From NCBI GenBank assembly GCA_903896915.1, contig CAITZN010000225.1:1-14274 (forward strand): 14,274 bases of DNA. Reading direction: 5' to 3'. The DNA is from an uncultured bacterium. Lineage in GTDB: Bacteria; Desulfobacterota; Desulfobulbia; Desulfobulbales; Desulfobulbaceae. Below, in pieces: positions 1 through 7,195 of the stretch. The position numbers and the translations under genes are program-made. Below the pieces are notes generated by a model, which worked only from the letters and a program-made list of their open reading frames with translations, ran no database searches and was not told the DNA's origin. Each line of letters opens with the position of its first letter. The stretch's first letter is position 1.

Positions 1-336
1 GGCACCCTGTTCCGCGACGAAACCGGCATCCCGCTGCTTCACATGCACATGGCCTGCGGCCGAGCCGGTGCCACGTTAACCGGCTGTATCCGCATCGGAG
101 TCAAAGTCTGGCATTTAATGGAGATAATTCTACAGGAACTGGTCGACACTGCCGCTCGGCGGGCAACGGAACAGCCCCTTGGCCTGAAGCTGTTGAAACA
201 GCTAGTTCTTTGCGGGTTTCACACAACACCTCATGGTGGCCGCCAACCTTGTTTGGCATCAATGGATTTTGCAACAGGTACGGATCGTAATCCTCAGAGA
301 GAGAAAACATGGATTTGTTTGAGCAACTTGGCGTAA
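1..336 (+). CDS. PCC/DUF296 (PD1-like DNA-binding) domain protein, C-terminal part
   Basis: The gene is open from base 1 and lacks its start; 111 codons are visible. Residues 1-50 carry hallmarks of the bacterial PCC/DUF296 family: a DETG.PLLHMHMACGR segment followed by TGCIR.GVKVW and an EIILQEL strand. The His and Cys-containing segment HMHMACGR is the family's signature. Bacterial members are small trimeric proteins often called PD1-like DNA-binding; their molecular role is poorly known. The family usually ends shortly after a GFELL-like segment, here LGLKLLK near base 195. This frame continues about 45 residues further, with no recognisable domain, and overlaps the next gene by 28 bases. 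The tail could be real or could reflect a lost stop or a frameshift. The family call is confident; the specific function is not known. Confidence 0.8.
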   Translation, partial: GTLFRDETGIPLLHMHMACGRAGATLTGCIRIGVKVWHLMEIILQELVDTAARRATEQPLGLKLLKQLVLCGFHTTPHGGRQPCLASMDFATGTDRNPQREKTWICLSNLA

Positions 337-1250
337 GCAATACCACGGTTCAGTGCATCGATCTGGAAATGACCCCAGACCTAGCCTATCGGACCTTTAC
401 GTGCTCCGGCTTTCATGAAGAGCAATGCGCCACCAAACAGCGAGTGCTCTACTGCTATATCGATGCATGGGAGGCAGAGCCCAAGCTCCTACTGATGGAG
501 CAGGGCGTGAAATACGCAAGGGTGCTGGCCCTGATCAAGGCACCAATAGCGATGGTTCGTGCCTGTGTTGCCAATCCTGAGACCAGCTCGATGCTTCGCC
601 GGACCCATGCCATTGACCTGCCCCTCAAGCAATGGCTGCAAACTATTCTGATCGATAAAAAGGATGTGAGTTGCCTGCAGTTGATGGCCGAGAGCATGGT
701 GGCACCGATCTGCCCTATCGGTCTGCCGTTGCTGGGAACCCTATCCTTTACGGGCCGACGATGCTATCTGCCTTCTGAATCTCAGCAACTCGACGAGGTG
801 CAGTTGGAAAACGAAATCAACACCTGGAACTTTTTCGAGAACCATCGCCGGCCCCAGGGCAGCTTTGCCTGTTTTCTGGTCGACAATAATGACCACCTCA
901 CCGTCACCGACGAATACGCCGGGCTCGTTTGGCAAAGGGGTGGGTTAGATCTTGCCTCAATGCGCACCATCAAGCGTGCGGTGGAACAACATTGCAAGCA
1001 AGGGTATTCCGGCTGGCACGACTGGAGGTTACCGTCCCTGCATGAGGCCATGTCTTTGATGCAGCCTGAAAAAAATGCCCAGGGGCTGTATCTGCACCCT
1101 TGTTTTTCCGAGGAGCAGCCCTTTATCTTCACGGCGGCCCGCTGTCATCCCGGCGGTTACTGGCTGGTTGATTATCGGCAAGGACGGGTTTTCCGAGGGG
1201 CGGGCTCTAGCCCTGGCGCGTTCGCCAGACTCTGCAGGACTGCCGCCTGA
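309..1250 (+). CDS. DUF1566 (Lcl-like) domain protein with unknown N-terminal half
   Basis: A 313-residue protein. Residues about 198-310 match the DUF1566/Lcl C-terminal pattern: a TDEYAGLVWQ opening, the GYSGWHDWRLPS segment (232-243), a YWLVDYRQGRVFRG strand pair near 284-297, and a final ARLCR. DUF1566 domains occur in many delta-proteobacterial proteins, often as surface or binding modules; no enzymatic activity is established. Residues 1-195 resemble nothing I recognise and contain several scattered cysteines. No signal peptide or membrane segment is visible, so the protein is probably cytoplasmic, which is unusual for this domain. The start at 309 follows a purine-rich GAGAGAGAAAA. It lies inside the end of the preceding gene, suggesting co-transcription. 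The reading is certain; the function is unknown. Confidence 0.8.
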   Translation: MDLFEQLGVSNTTVQCIDLEMTPDLAYRTFTCSGFHEEQCATKQRVLYCYIDAWEAEPKLLLMEQGVKYARVLALIKAPIAMVRACVANPETSSMLRRTHAIDLPLKQWLQTILIDKKDVSCLQLMAESMVAPICPIGLPLLGTLSFTGRRCYLPSESQQLDEVQLENEINTWNFFENHRRPQGSFACFLVDNNDHLTVTDEYAGLVWQRGGLDLASMRTIKRAVEQHCKQGYSGWHDWRLPSLHEAMSLMQPEKNAQGLYLHPCFSEEQPFIFTAARCHPGGYWLVDYRQGRVFRGAGSSPGAFARLCRTAA

Positions 1251-1403
1251 AACGATTGAAAGAAACCATATCGAGGAGAGGAGGGAGAGCAACGGCAGGT
1301 GGCACCTCAAAGCTTCTATCAATCCCACTCTGGATATGGAAAGAACGTAGGATTTCCCTGCCCTTCGATTAAGCCAGAAATCAACCAAATTTCCCCCTAA
1401 CAG

Positions 1404-1439
1404 GGAAAACTGTTCATAGTAAAACTATGAAATCGTTCC
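1404..1439. repeat. Inverted repeat / hairpin
   Basis: TTCATAGT at 1413-1420 and ACTATGAA at 1424-1431 form an 8-bp perfect stem around AAA. The fold can extend outward through GGAA (1404-1407) with TTCC (1436-1439) across small internal loops. No T-run follows on either strand, so it is not a standard intrinsic terminator, but it lies 150-190 bases after the stop of the + strand gene. Confidence 0.5.
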
Positions 1440-1449
1440 GGTAAGGTTA

Positions 1450-1463
1450 CTCTCCAAGGAGAG
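1450..1463. repeat. Short perfect inverted repeat
   Basis: CTCTCC-AA-GGAGAG is a 6-bp perfect palindromic stem, 11 bases after the preceding hairpin. It is followed by CAAAAACC, not a T-run. It may be a 3'-end stem or chance; no function is assigned. Confidence 0.35.
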
Positions 1464-1554
1464 CAAAAACCAATTATTCTCCTAAAAATTCCCCTACCCA
1501 CCCGTTGTCACCCGAAAAAAAGTTGGACCATGGATGGACAAAATGCGCGCACAA

Positions 1555-1589
1555 CAAAAAAGCACCTAACTCAAAAAGAGCTAAGTGCT
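1555..1589 (-). terminator. Intrinsic terminator of tRNA-Thr
   Basis: Read on the - strand just after the tRNA, bases 1589-1578 and 1572-1561 form a 12-bp stem (AGCACTTAGCTC with GAGTTAGGTGCT) around a TTTTT loop, followed by a run of T (1560-1556). Two of the pairs are G-U wobbles only on the - strand transcript, which supports the strand assignment. It lies ten bases downstream of the CCA end. Confidence 0.85.
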
Positions 1590-1598
1590 TAATTTTAT

Positions 1599-1675
1599 TG
1601 GAGCCGATAAGCGGACTTGAACCGCTGACCTACTGATTACGAATCAGCCGCTCTACCAAACTGAGCTATATCGGC
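1599..1675 (-). tRNA. tRNA-Thr (anticodon CGT)
   Basis: The - strand folds as a complete cloverleaf. The 7-bp acceptor stem pairs GCCGATA with TATCGGC, the D arm is GCTC/GAGC, and the anticodon stem is GCTGA/TCAGT with loop TTCGTAA. The T arm is AGCGG-TTCAAGT-CCGCT. The anticodon CGT lies at 1639-1641 (ACG on the + strand) and reads the threonine codon ACG. The discriminator base is T and the CCA end is encoded (1599-1601). Without CCA the gene is 1602-1675. A promoter (1720-1748) and a terminator (1555-1589) show that it is transcribed alone. Confidence 0.95.
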
Positions 1676-1719
1676 TTTGAGGTGAATATGCTTCCGGAGA
1701 GTGCGGATTGAGGTTTATT

Positions 1720-1748
1720 GATCTAGCAATTTTATGGTACAGTGTCAA
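1720..1748 (-). promoter_or_regulatory. Sigma-70-type promoter of tRNA-Thr
   Basis: On the - strand there is a perfect -35 TTGACA (1748-1743), a 17-base spacer and a -10 TAGATC (1725-1720). The -10 is preceded by TGC, giving an extended -10 (TGnTAGATC). Transcription would begin near 1713, about 38 bases before the tRNA 5' end. The site lies directly in front of the cytochrome gene, so any promoter for that gene would overlap it. Confidence 0.7.
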
Positions 1749-1752
1749 GAAT

Positions 1753-3228
1753 ATGAATTGCTATTTCGCCTCCTTACTCATTATTCTCCTACTGCTCTGC
1801 GGTTGCCGTACCGAGGAGATCGCTCCCCCAAAATCTCAAAAAACGCCTGCTATCGAGCCGGTAACGATCACGCCCAGAGAACCCGGTTGCACAGGTTGCC
1901 ATGAAGTGGTCAAGCTCGATCCGGCCCACAATCTGCCCTGCACCTCCTGCCATGGAGGCCTTGATAATGAAGGGAACATCGACAAAGCCCACACCAGCCT
2001 GATAGCTAAACCGGCTCACCCGGCAAACATGGCAGTTGCCTGCGGCACATGCCATCCTCGGCAGATAACCGATGCGATCCATTCCCTGCATTTTACTCTT
2101 AGCAAAGAAATCAACGCGATAAGAACACATTTTGGTTCGCCAAACCGCCTGGCCGCTCCGACAGACATCCCTGTCGCCACTTCGATTACAACCCCGCTCG
2201 CACTGGCCGACGACATGCTCCGCCGCCGCTGCCTGCGCTGCCATGTCTATTCCTCGGGTGACAAGTATCCGGCTGTTACTCATGGCACAGGTTGTAGCGC
2301 CTGCCACCTCTCCTTCACGGGCGGAAAACTGCAATCCCACGCCTTTACCCCCCCCACGGATACTCAATGCCTGAGTTGCCACTACGGCAACTATGTGGGC
2401 AGCGATTACTATGGTCGGTATGAGCACGATTTCAACTGGGAATATCGAACCCCTTATACCATCGGCAAAACGTCTTCTCGCCCATACGGTGTGGAAACGC
2501 ACGATCTTGCCACAGATATTCACCAGCAGCGAGGACTAACCTGTGTCGACTGCCATCAGGACAGCGGCCATAACCAATCACTTTCCCTGGCCTGCAATAG
2601 CTGTCATGACTGGCAACCAGGCCGCCCTACCCCGCCGCTTCGCAATCTCAAGGTTCAGAACAACGCACTGGTACTGACCTCCCGCCAAAGTGGCCGGGAA
2701 TACACCGTCCCTATTATGCAGCATCCGGCGCATCGGCAATACCAACAAAAAGTGGCCTGCCAGGTATGCCATGGGCAATGGAGCGTCAATGATGCAACCA
2801 CCCACCTGCTACTCTCCAAGACAGACAAGTATGAACCATGGGAACGGCTAACCGTCCAATCAAGTTCCGAAATTGAGACACTGTTGGAGCATAATCTTTC
2901 CGGTGACAAAGACGAACGGCCGCCGACCATGCGCGACGGCCTGACCGGCGAATCACGACAGGGGGTCTGGTACCAAGGATTTGGCCAGCGTCGTTGGGAA
3001 GACATGATCATTCAAAAAGATACGGACGGTGTTATCAAAGTCTTCCGGCCCATACTCGACCTGCGCCTGTCGATGGTAGAGGCCGACGGACAAGTGCTCT
3101 TTGACAGTATCAAAGGTTCAGGGACTGGACTAAGGCCCTACACGCCCCACACCACAGGACACGCGGGATTGTTTTATCTCGACAGGTTCAAGGATCTCCT
3201 CACTCCAGACGGCAAACCAATTCCATGA
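1753..3228 (+). CDS. Nonahaem c-type cytochrome, probable lipoprotein
   Basis: A 491-residue multihaem cytochrome c with nine CXXCH haem-binding motifs: CTGCH 46, CTSCH 63, CGTCH 97, CLRCH 160, CSACH 181, CLSCH 206, CVDCH 264, CNSCH 281 and CQVCH 336. The N-terminus is a short hydrophobic stretch ending LLCGC, a likely lipobox with Cys18 as the lipidated residue, so the protein should be exported and membrane-anchored. The last 150 residues lack haem motifs but keep the PYTPHTTG segment that in other multihaem cytochromes often precedes a final haem site. The start at ATG 1753 is preferred because it gives a clean lipoprotein signal. A TTG at 1708 with GGAG upstream would add 15 residues. The role is presumably electron transfer at the cell envelope; donor and acceptor cannot be told. 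The gene overlaps rlpA by ATGA. Confidence 0.88.
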   Translation: MNCYFASLLIILLLLCGCRTEEIAPPKSQKTPAIEPVTITPREPGCTGCHEVVKLDPAHNLPCTSCHGGLDNEGNIDKAHTSLIAKPAHPANMAVACGTCHPRQITDAIHSLHFTLSKEINAIRTHFGSPNRLAAPTDIPVATSITTPLALADDMLRRRCLRCHVYSSGDKYPAVTHGTGCSACHLSFTGGKLQSHAFTPPTDTQCLSCHYGNYVGSDYYGRYEHDFNWEYRTPYTIGKTSSRPYGVETHDLATDIHQQRGLTCVDCHQDSGHNQSLSLACNSCHDWQPGRPTPPLRNLKVQNNALVLTSRQSGREYTVPIMQHPAHRQYQQKVACQVCHGQWSVNDATTHLLLSKTDKYEPWERLTVQSSSEIETLLEHNLSGDKDERPPTMRDGLTGESRQGVWYQGFGQRRWEDMIIQKDTDGVIKVFRPILDLRLSMVEADGQVLFDSIKGSGTGLRPYTPHTTGHAGLFYLDRFKDLLTPDGKPIP

Positions 3229-4079
3229 ATCCTCTTTACAATCCACACTGCTCACCAAGGATATCCTTCATTTCGTTGCTTGTTCTCACTTTGTTCATCA
3301 GCTTCGGTTGCGGAACAAAATCGACAACCACTTCCCAACAACCTGGCACAGGCACTGGCACTGCCCAAAAAACCACCAAAAAGAAATCAACAAGCAAAGG
3401 AACGCAGCGGCCCTATGTGATTAACGGCATCACCTATATTCCTATTCCTACTGCGCAAGGCTACGAGGAGCAAGGAAAGGCCTCCTGGTACGGAGAACCG
3501 TTTCACGGGAGGAAAACAGCTAACGGCGAAGTGTACAATATGTACGGCGATACAGCGGCCCACAAGACCCTGCCCATGGACACCATACTGTTAGTGAAAA
3601 ACCTTGAAAACAACAAGTCAACGGTGGTCAGAATCAACGATCGGGGTCCTTTTGTCCAGGAGCGAATCATCGATCTGACCCATACCAAGGCCGCAGCTCT
3701 CGGAATTATCGGCAAGGGGACCGCCAATGTGGAAATCATTGCCCTGGAAGAGAAAGAGACTGTGGAAGAACCGGTAGTGGCAACAACGAAGAAATCACCG
3801 GAAGCCAAGCCGCCGCATAAAAAACCGCCGATCCCTGATTTCGACAAAGGCAATTTCTATGTGCAAGTGGGGGCGTTTGTTAAGATTGAAAACGCTAGGA
3901 TATTGGCAAAAGGCTTTGCCAATAAAGGCCGCGACGTGATCATTCAACAATATCCGGCGGCCGGCATGAACCTGTACCGGGTCATGGTCTTTGCCAGCAA
4001 CTCACTGGCCAAAGCAAAGATTTACGAAAAAGAACTGAAAGCCGACGGATTTAAATACGCTTTATTGCTGGCCCGTTAA
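3225..4079 (+). CDS. rlpA: RlpA-like lytic transglycosylase lipoprotein with SPOR domain
   Basis: A 284-residue envelope lipoprotein. The signal ends ISFGC, with Cys29 as the probable lipidation site, followed by a low-complexity Thr/Lys/Gly linker (about 32-60). Residues 83-174 are the double-psi beta-barrel RlpA domain: GKASWYG, HGRKTANGE, AAHKTLP, RINDRGPF and RIIDLT. The family's conserved acid-His-Asp set corresponds to Glu102, His113 and Asp139. Residues 209-284 are a SPOR domain (FYVQVGAF...), which binds denuded septal glycan. RlpA enzymes cleave naked glycan strands during daughter-cell separation. The gene starts inside the cytochrome stop codon (ATGA) without a strong binding site of its own, so translation is probably coupled. 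Its last 18 bases overlap the convergent trpF. Confidence 0.93.
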   Translation: MNPLYNPHCSPRISFISLLVLTLFISFGCGTKSTTTSQQPGTGTGTAQKTTKKKSTSKGTQRPYVINGITYIPIPTAQGYEEQGKASWYGEPFHGRKTANGEVYNMYGDTAAHKTLPMDTILLVKNLENNKSTVVRINDRGPFVQERIIDLTHTKAAALGIIGKGTANVEIIALEEKETVEEPVVATTKKSPEAKPPHKKPPIPDFDKGNFYVQVGAFVKIENARILAKGFANKGRDVIIQQYPAAGMNLYRVMVFASNSLAKAKIYEKELKADGFKYALLLAR

Positions 4080-4736
4080 ACAGTCCGATTCAAACTTCCG
4101 TACTGCAGCGACGAACTGCCTGATCAGATTATGATCCTTGATACCCGGTGCCATCTCAAGTCCGGAATTTGCGTCTACTCCGTAGGGCCGGACCTCTTCC
4201 AGTGCGAGTCGGATATTGGCAACGCTCAGCCCCCCTGCGAGCAGGAGGGGTTTAGTGAGATTGAGGCGGTCGATCAGAGACCAGTCAAAAGCCTCGCCGG
4301 TACCGCCCACGGCATTTTCCTGGTAGGTATCAAGCAAAAACGCCTGGACGCTGTCCCGATAGGGTGCTAATTTCGCAGCAGTGGTCTGAGGACCAACGCG
4401 GATGGCCTTGAGCACCTGACAGGGAGTAGCGATTTCGGCAAGATGACGGCATTCTTCAGGTGATTCCGCCCCGTGCAGCTGGGCATAACTGAGTCGACAC
4501 TGCTTGACAATCGCCTCGACTTGCACAAGCTCCTCATCGACAAATACACCGACGGCATCGACAAAGGGCGGCAGCGCTGCAATGATCCGTTGCGCCGCCT
4601 CCGGATCGATAGCACGCGGGCTCTTCGCATAAAAGATGAATCCCAGCGCGTCTACCCCCGCCTCAACTGCGCACAAGGCATCCTCAAGGCGGGTCATGCC
4701 GCAGATCTTGATCCGAATGCGCTTCTGTCCGTTCAT
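4062..4736 (-). CDS. trpF: Phosphoribosylanthranilate isomerase
   Basis: A 224-residue (beta/alpha)8 enzyme that isomerises N-(5'-phosphoribosyl)anthranilate to CdRP, the step before indole-3-glycerol phosphate synthesis. The catalytic pair is visible: Cys12 in IKICGMT and Asp136 in LLDTY. The GGTG phosphate loop (144-147), LLAGGL (165-170) and a C-terminal GVDANSGLE (186-194) are also present; the last usually reads DVSSGVE, so this is a mild variant. Start and stop interlock with trpC through a 4-base ATGA overlap, indicating coupled translation. It is the last gene of the trp cluster. Its end overlaps rlpA on the opposite strand by 18 bases, with no terminator between them. Confidence 0.96.
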   Translation of the reverse strand: MNGQKRIRIKICGMTRLEDALCAVEAGVDALGFIFYAKSPRAIDPEAAQRIIAALPPFVDAVGVFVDEELVQVEAIVKQCRLSYAQLHGAESPEECRHLAEIATPCQVLKAIRVGPQTTAAKLAPYRDSVQAFLLDTYQENAVGGTGEAFDWSLIDRLNLTKPLLLAGGLSVANIRLALEEVRPYGVDANSGLEMAPGIKDHNLIRQFVAAVRKFESDCLTGQQ

Positions 4737-5497
4737 ACCGATAAAAATTCCCGCAACAACAGATCCTGCTGACCGGCGCGCATCAGACTTTCCCCGATCA
4801 GAGCAGCTTTAACTCCGGCCGTTTTCAACCGTTTCATATCGTCCACCGTAGATATCCCGGATTCACTGACCACGGGGATATTAGTGGGTATCTGCTGTAA
4901 CAGACGAAAAGTTGTTTCCAGACTGACTGAAAAATCGTTGAGATTGCGATTATTGATGCCGATCAGCCGGCTCTCGGCCTCCAGAGCCGATTCCAGTTCC
5001 CGCTCGTCATGAACCTCGACCAGGACATCCATACCCAGCGATTCGGCCAGCAGCCTGTACTCACGCAACTGGACGACATCGAGAATGGCTGCGATCAAAA
5101 GAATAGCATCGGCGCCAACAATATGGGCTTCTTCAATTTGCAACGGGTCGATGATGAAATCCTTGCGCAGCACAGGCAGATCAACGGTTGCCCGCACCAG
5201 AGGAATATATTCAAGCGCGCCCTGAAAGAAATCAACATCAGTTAAGACCGAGAGGCAATGGGCGCCGCCATCACGATAATTCCTGGCAATACGAACCGGA
5301 TCGAAATTCGGTTGAATGACCCCTTTTGAGGGTGATGCTTTTTTAGCCTCGGCAATGATGGCCACGCCAGGGGCCGCCATTAGGGCCTTGATAAACCCAC
5401 GTGGCAAGCCCACAGCCTGCTCCATTCTGGGCAGACCGCGCAACTTCAAGGCCGCGACTTCCTCTTTTTTCCGGGCAACGATAGTATCGAGAATCAT
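4733..5497 (-). CDS. trpC: Indole-3-glycerol phosphate synthase
   Basis: A 254-residue monofunctional (beta/alpha)8 enzyme closing the indole ring of CdRP to give indole-3-glycerol phosphate. Family residues are in place: Glu50 and Lys52 in IIAEAKKASPSKG, Lys112 in LRKDF, Glu161 in LVEVHDE, Asn182 in GINNRNL, and Ser213 in SESGI. The GESLMR phosphate-binding end is at 235-240. Length and order are standard, and it is not fused to trpF as in enterics. The gene lies 15 bases after trpD and overlaps trpF by 4 bases. Its ribosome binding site is weak (AAGAG), so expression probably depends on the upstream genes. Confidence 0.97.
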   Translation of the reverse strand: MILDTIVARKKEEVAALKLRGLPRMEQAVGLPRGFIKALMAAPGVAIIAEAKKASPSKGVIQPNFDPVRIARNYRDGGAHCLSVLTDVDFFQGALEYIPLVRATVDLPVLRKDFIIDPLQIEEAHIVGADAILLIAAILDVVQLREYRLLAESLGMDVLVEVHDERELESALEAESRLIGINNRNLNDFSVSLETTFRLLQQIPTNIPVVSESGISTVDDMKRLKTAGVKAALIGESLMRAGQQDLLLREFLSV

Positions 5498-5512
5498 TAA
5501 GAAGGCTCTTTA

Positions 5513-6541
5513 TTAGGCTTTCGAGAAACGGACCAGCTGCTCCAGCTTATCGAGGGCGGCTCCTGAGGCCACAATCTCTCGGGCAGCTTCGATGCCACTT
5601 TTCATATCCGTAGCACGGCCGGCCGCCATCAAGGCAGTGCCGGCATTGAGCAGCACCATATCCAGCTTCGGGCCGACTTCGCCCCCCAAGACTGCTCGCA
5701 CTTGCGTCGCAGATTCCATCGCGGTCCGTCCGCCCCGGATGGTTTCACAACCAGCCGTGTGCAACCCGACCTCCTCAGGCTGCAGAACCGAAGTTCTCAC
5801 CTTGCCCTCAAAGCCGTCAGCAATATGGGTGGCACCGGTAATGGTCATCTCGTCGAGATTGCCCTCGCCCCATACCACAATGGCTCGCTTCATGCCGAGC
5901 CGAACCAGAACCTCAGCCAGGACTGTGGTCAACTCCCGGGAAAAAACCCCGGTTAACTGCACATTGGCCCCGGCCGGGTTGGTCATAGGGCCAAGAATAT
6001 TAAAAAGCGTTCTGATACCAATTTCGCGACGCGGACCGATGGCGTATTTCATGGCACCATGCAGCATGGGGGCAAAGAGAAAACCGATCCCCACCTGACG
6101 GACACAGGCCGCCACCTTTTCCGGTGGCATGCTCAAGTCAACCCCCAGCGCTTCCAAAACATCGGCGCTGCCGCAGTGCGAGGAAACGGCACGATTGCCG
6201 TGCTTGGCCACCGGAACGCCGGCTGCAGCCACCACAAAACTGGTAGTGGTCGAAACATTGAAGCTGCCGGATCCATCGCCACCCGTGCCGACAATATCCA
6301 TCAGCACTTCGCCGCTCGCGGTGTTGACGCCGGTATCGATGAAGGTCGCCTTTTCCCGCATCACCTTGACCGCACCGACAATCTCATCGATGGTCTCGCC
6401 TTTCATCCGCAGCCCGGTGATGAACGATCCGATCTGAGCAGCGGTCGCCTCACCGCTCATGATCTCCTGCATCACCCCGATCATTTCCTGTTCGCTCAAA
6501 TGTTCGAGGGCAACGATCTTGCCGATAGCCTCTTTAATCAT
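5513..6541 (-). CDS. trpD: Anthranilate phosphoribosyltransferase
   Basis: A 342-residue enzyme transferring the phosphoribosyl group of PRPP to anthranilate. The glycine-rich PRPP loop GTGGDGSGSFNVST is at 85-98, KHGNRAVSS at 113-121, the anthranilate-site segment RTLFNILGPMTNPA at 177-190, and the metal-binding Asp-Glu pair at 230-231 (LDEMT). Length is typical. It is a stand-alone TrpD, not fused to TrpG. An AGAGGG ribosome binding site sits just upstream of the ATG. The gap to trpG is 30 bases and to trpC 15 bases, which supports a single operon. Confidence 0.97.
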   Translation of the reverse strand: MIKEAIGKIVALEHLSEQEMIGVMQEIMSGEATAAQIGSFITGLRMKGETIDEIVGAVKVMREKATFIDTGVNTASGEVLMDIVGTGGDGSGSFNVSTTTSFVVAAAGVPVAKHGNRAVSSHCGSADVLEALGVDLSMPPEKVAACVRQVGIGFLFAPMLHGAMKYAIGPRREIGIRTLFNILGPMTNPAGANVQLTGVFSRELTTVLAEVLVRLGMKRAIVVWGEGNLDEMTITGATHIADGFEGKVRTSVLQPEEVGLHTAGCETIRGGRTAMESATQVRAVLGGEVGPKLDMVLLNAGTALMAAGRATDMKSGIEAAREIVASGAALDKLEQLVRFSKA

Positions 6542-6571
6542 AACGTACCCTCTGCACCTGATTGCAGCCGA

Positions 6572-7192
6572 TCAACTACGGCCACGCAGCATTTGTTCAT
6601 AATCCGGCCGAAGAAAATTGTGGAGCAGGATGTTGCCGGGGGCGGTCATGATTGACTCGGGGTGGAACTGCACCCCCTCAATCGCCAAGGTCTTATGCCG
6701 CACCCCCATCAATTCACCCTGATCGGTATGCGCTGTGGCCAGGAGGCAATCAGGAAGAGTTTGTTCTGCAACTACCAGGGAATGATAGCGCATGCCGTCA
6801 AATGGGTTGGCCAGTCCGGTAAAAACCCCGCAATTATCGTGGTGGATCGGGCTGGTTTTGCCATGCATCAGGCGTCCGGCCCGAATAACTTGCCCGCCGA
6901 AGGCTTCACCAATGGACTGGTGACCCAGGCAGACCCCGAGAATAGGAATCCGACCGCTGAAATGGCGGATCGCTGCGATGGAAATGCCAGCCTCATTCGG
7001 GGTGCATGGCCCAGGTGAGATAAGCAGGCGCGTCGGGCACAATGCCTCGATCTCGGCCACGGTGATGGCATCGTTACGGAACACCTTGATTTCCGGTGCG
7101 CACCAGTTTGCAGGAGCCGAGGGCGGTGCAGTGGCCAGAGTCTGAACGATATTGTAGGTAAATGAATCGTAGTTATCAATGATGACTATCAC
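6572..7192 (-). CDS. trpG: Anthranilate synthase component II, glutamine amidotransferase
   Basis: A 206-residue class I glutamine amidotransferase supplying ammonia to TrpE. The catalytic triad is Cys88 in GVCLGHQ with His177 and Glu179 in [17 protein letters not shown] opens the protein and ISPGP (58-62) forms the oxyanion region. The start is GTG at 7192, three bases after the trpE stop. Relative to typical TrpG/PabA proteins there is a proline/alanine-rich insertion of roughly ten residues around 21-34, between the first helix and the second strand, where the family normally has a short turn. PabA-type proteins are alike in sequence and may be shared with folate synthesis; position next to trpE makes TrpG the better name. 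Confidence 0.94.
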   Translation of the reverse strand: MIVIIDNYDSFTYNIVQTLATAPPSAPANWCAPEIKVFRNDAITVAEIEALCPTRLLISPGPCTPNEAGISIAAIRHFSGRIPILGVCLGHQSIGEAFGGQVIRAGRLMHGKTSPIHHDNCGVFTGLANPFDGMRYHSLVVAEQTLPDCLLATAHTDQGELMGVRHKTLAIEGVQFHPESIMTAPGNILLHNFLRPDYEQMLRGRS

Positions 7193-7195
7193 GGC

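Larger units (their letters stand above)
1251..1598. other. Non-coding gap with two inverted repeats
   Basis: The preceding + strand gene and the - strand tRNA both end into this gap, so it should hold only 3' ends. No convincing gene is present. It contains two perfect short inverted repeats (1413-1431 and 1450-1463) and, at its right edge, the tRNA terminator (about 1555-1589). A GAGGAGAGGAGGGAGAG purine run near 1273-1289 resembles a ribosome binding site but has no well-placed start codon after it. No promoter-like pair stands out. Confidence 0.6.

Noticed and set aside
1273..1350. Small gene after the GAGGAGAGGAGGGAG purine run
   Set aside because: No start codon lies at a proper distance, and the only open frame there is a continuation of a shadow frame of the DUF1566 gene.
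1708..1752. TTG start for the cytochrome adding 15 residues
   Set aside because: It has a passable GGAG upstream, but it puts a charged segment before the hydrophobic core; ATG 1753 gives a clean lipoprotein signal.
1789..2523. Long open frame (244 codons) on the - strand inside the cytochrome gene
   Set aside because: It lies opposite nine clear haem motifs, has no family resemblance and no ribosome site; it is a shadow of a Cys/His-rich coding strand.
6059..6655. Open frame of 198 codons on the + strand over trpD/trpG
   Set aside because: trpD and trpG are unambiguous on the other strand, and this frame crosses both and resembles no protein.
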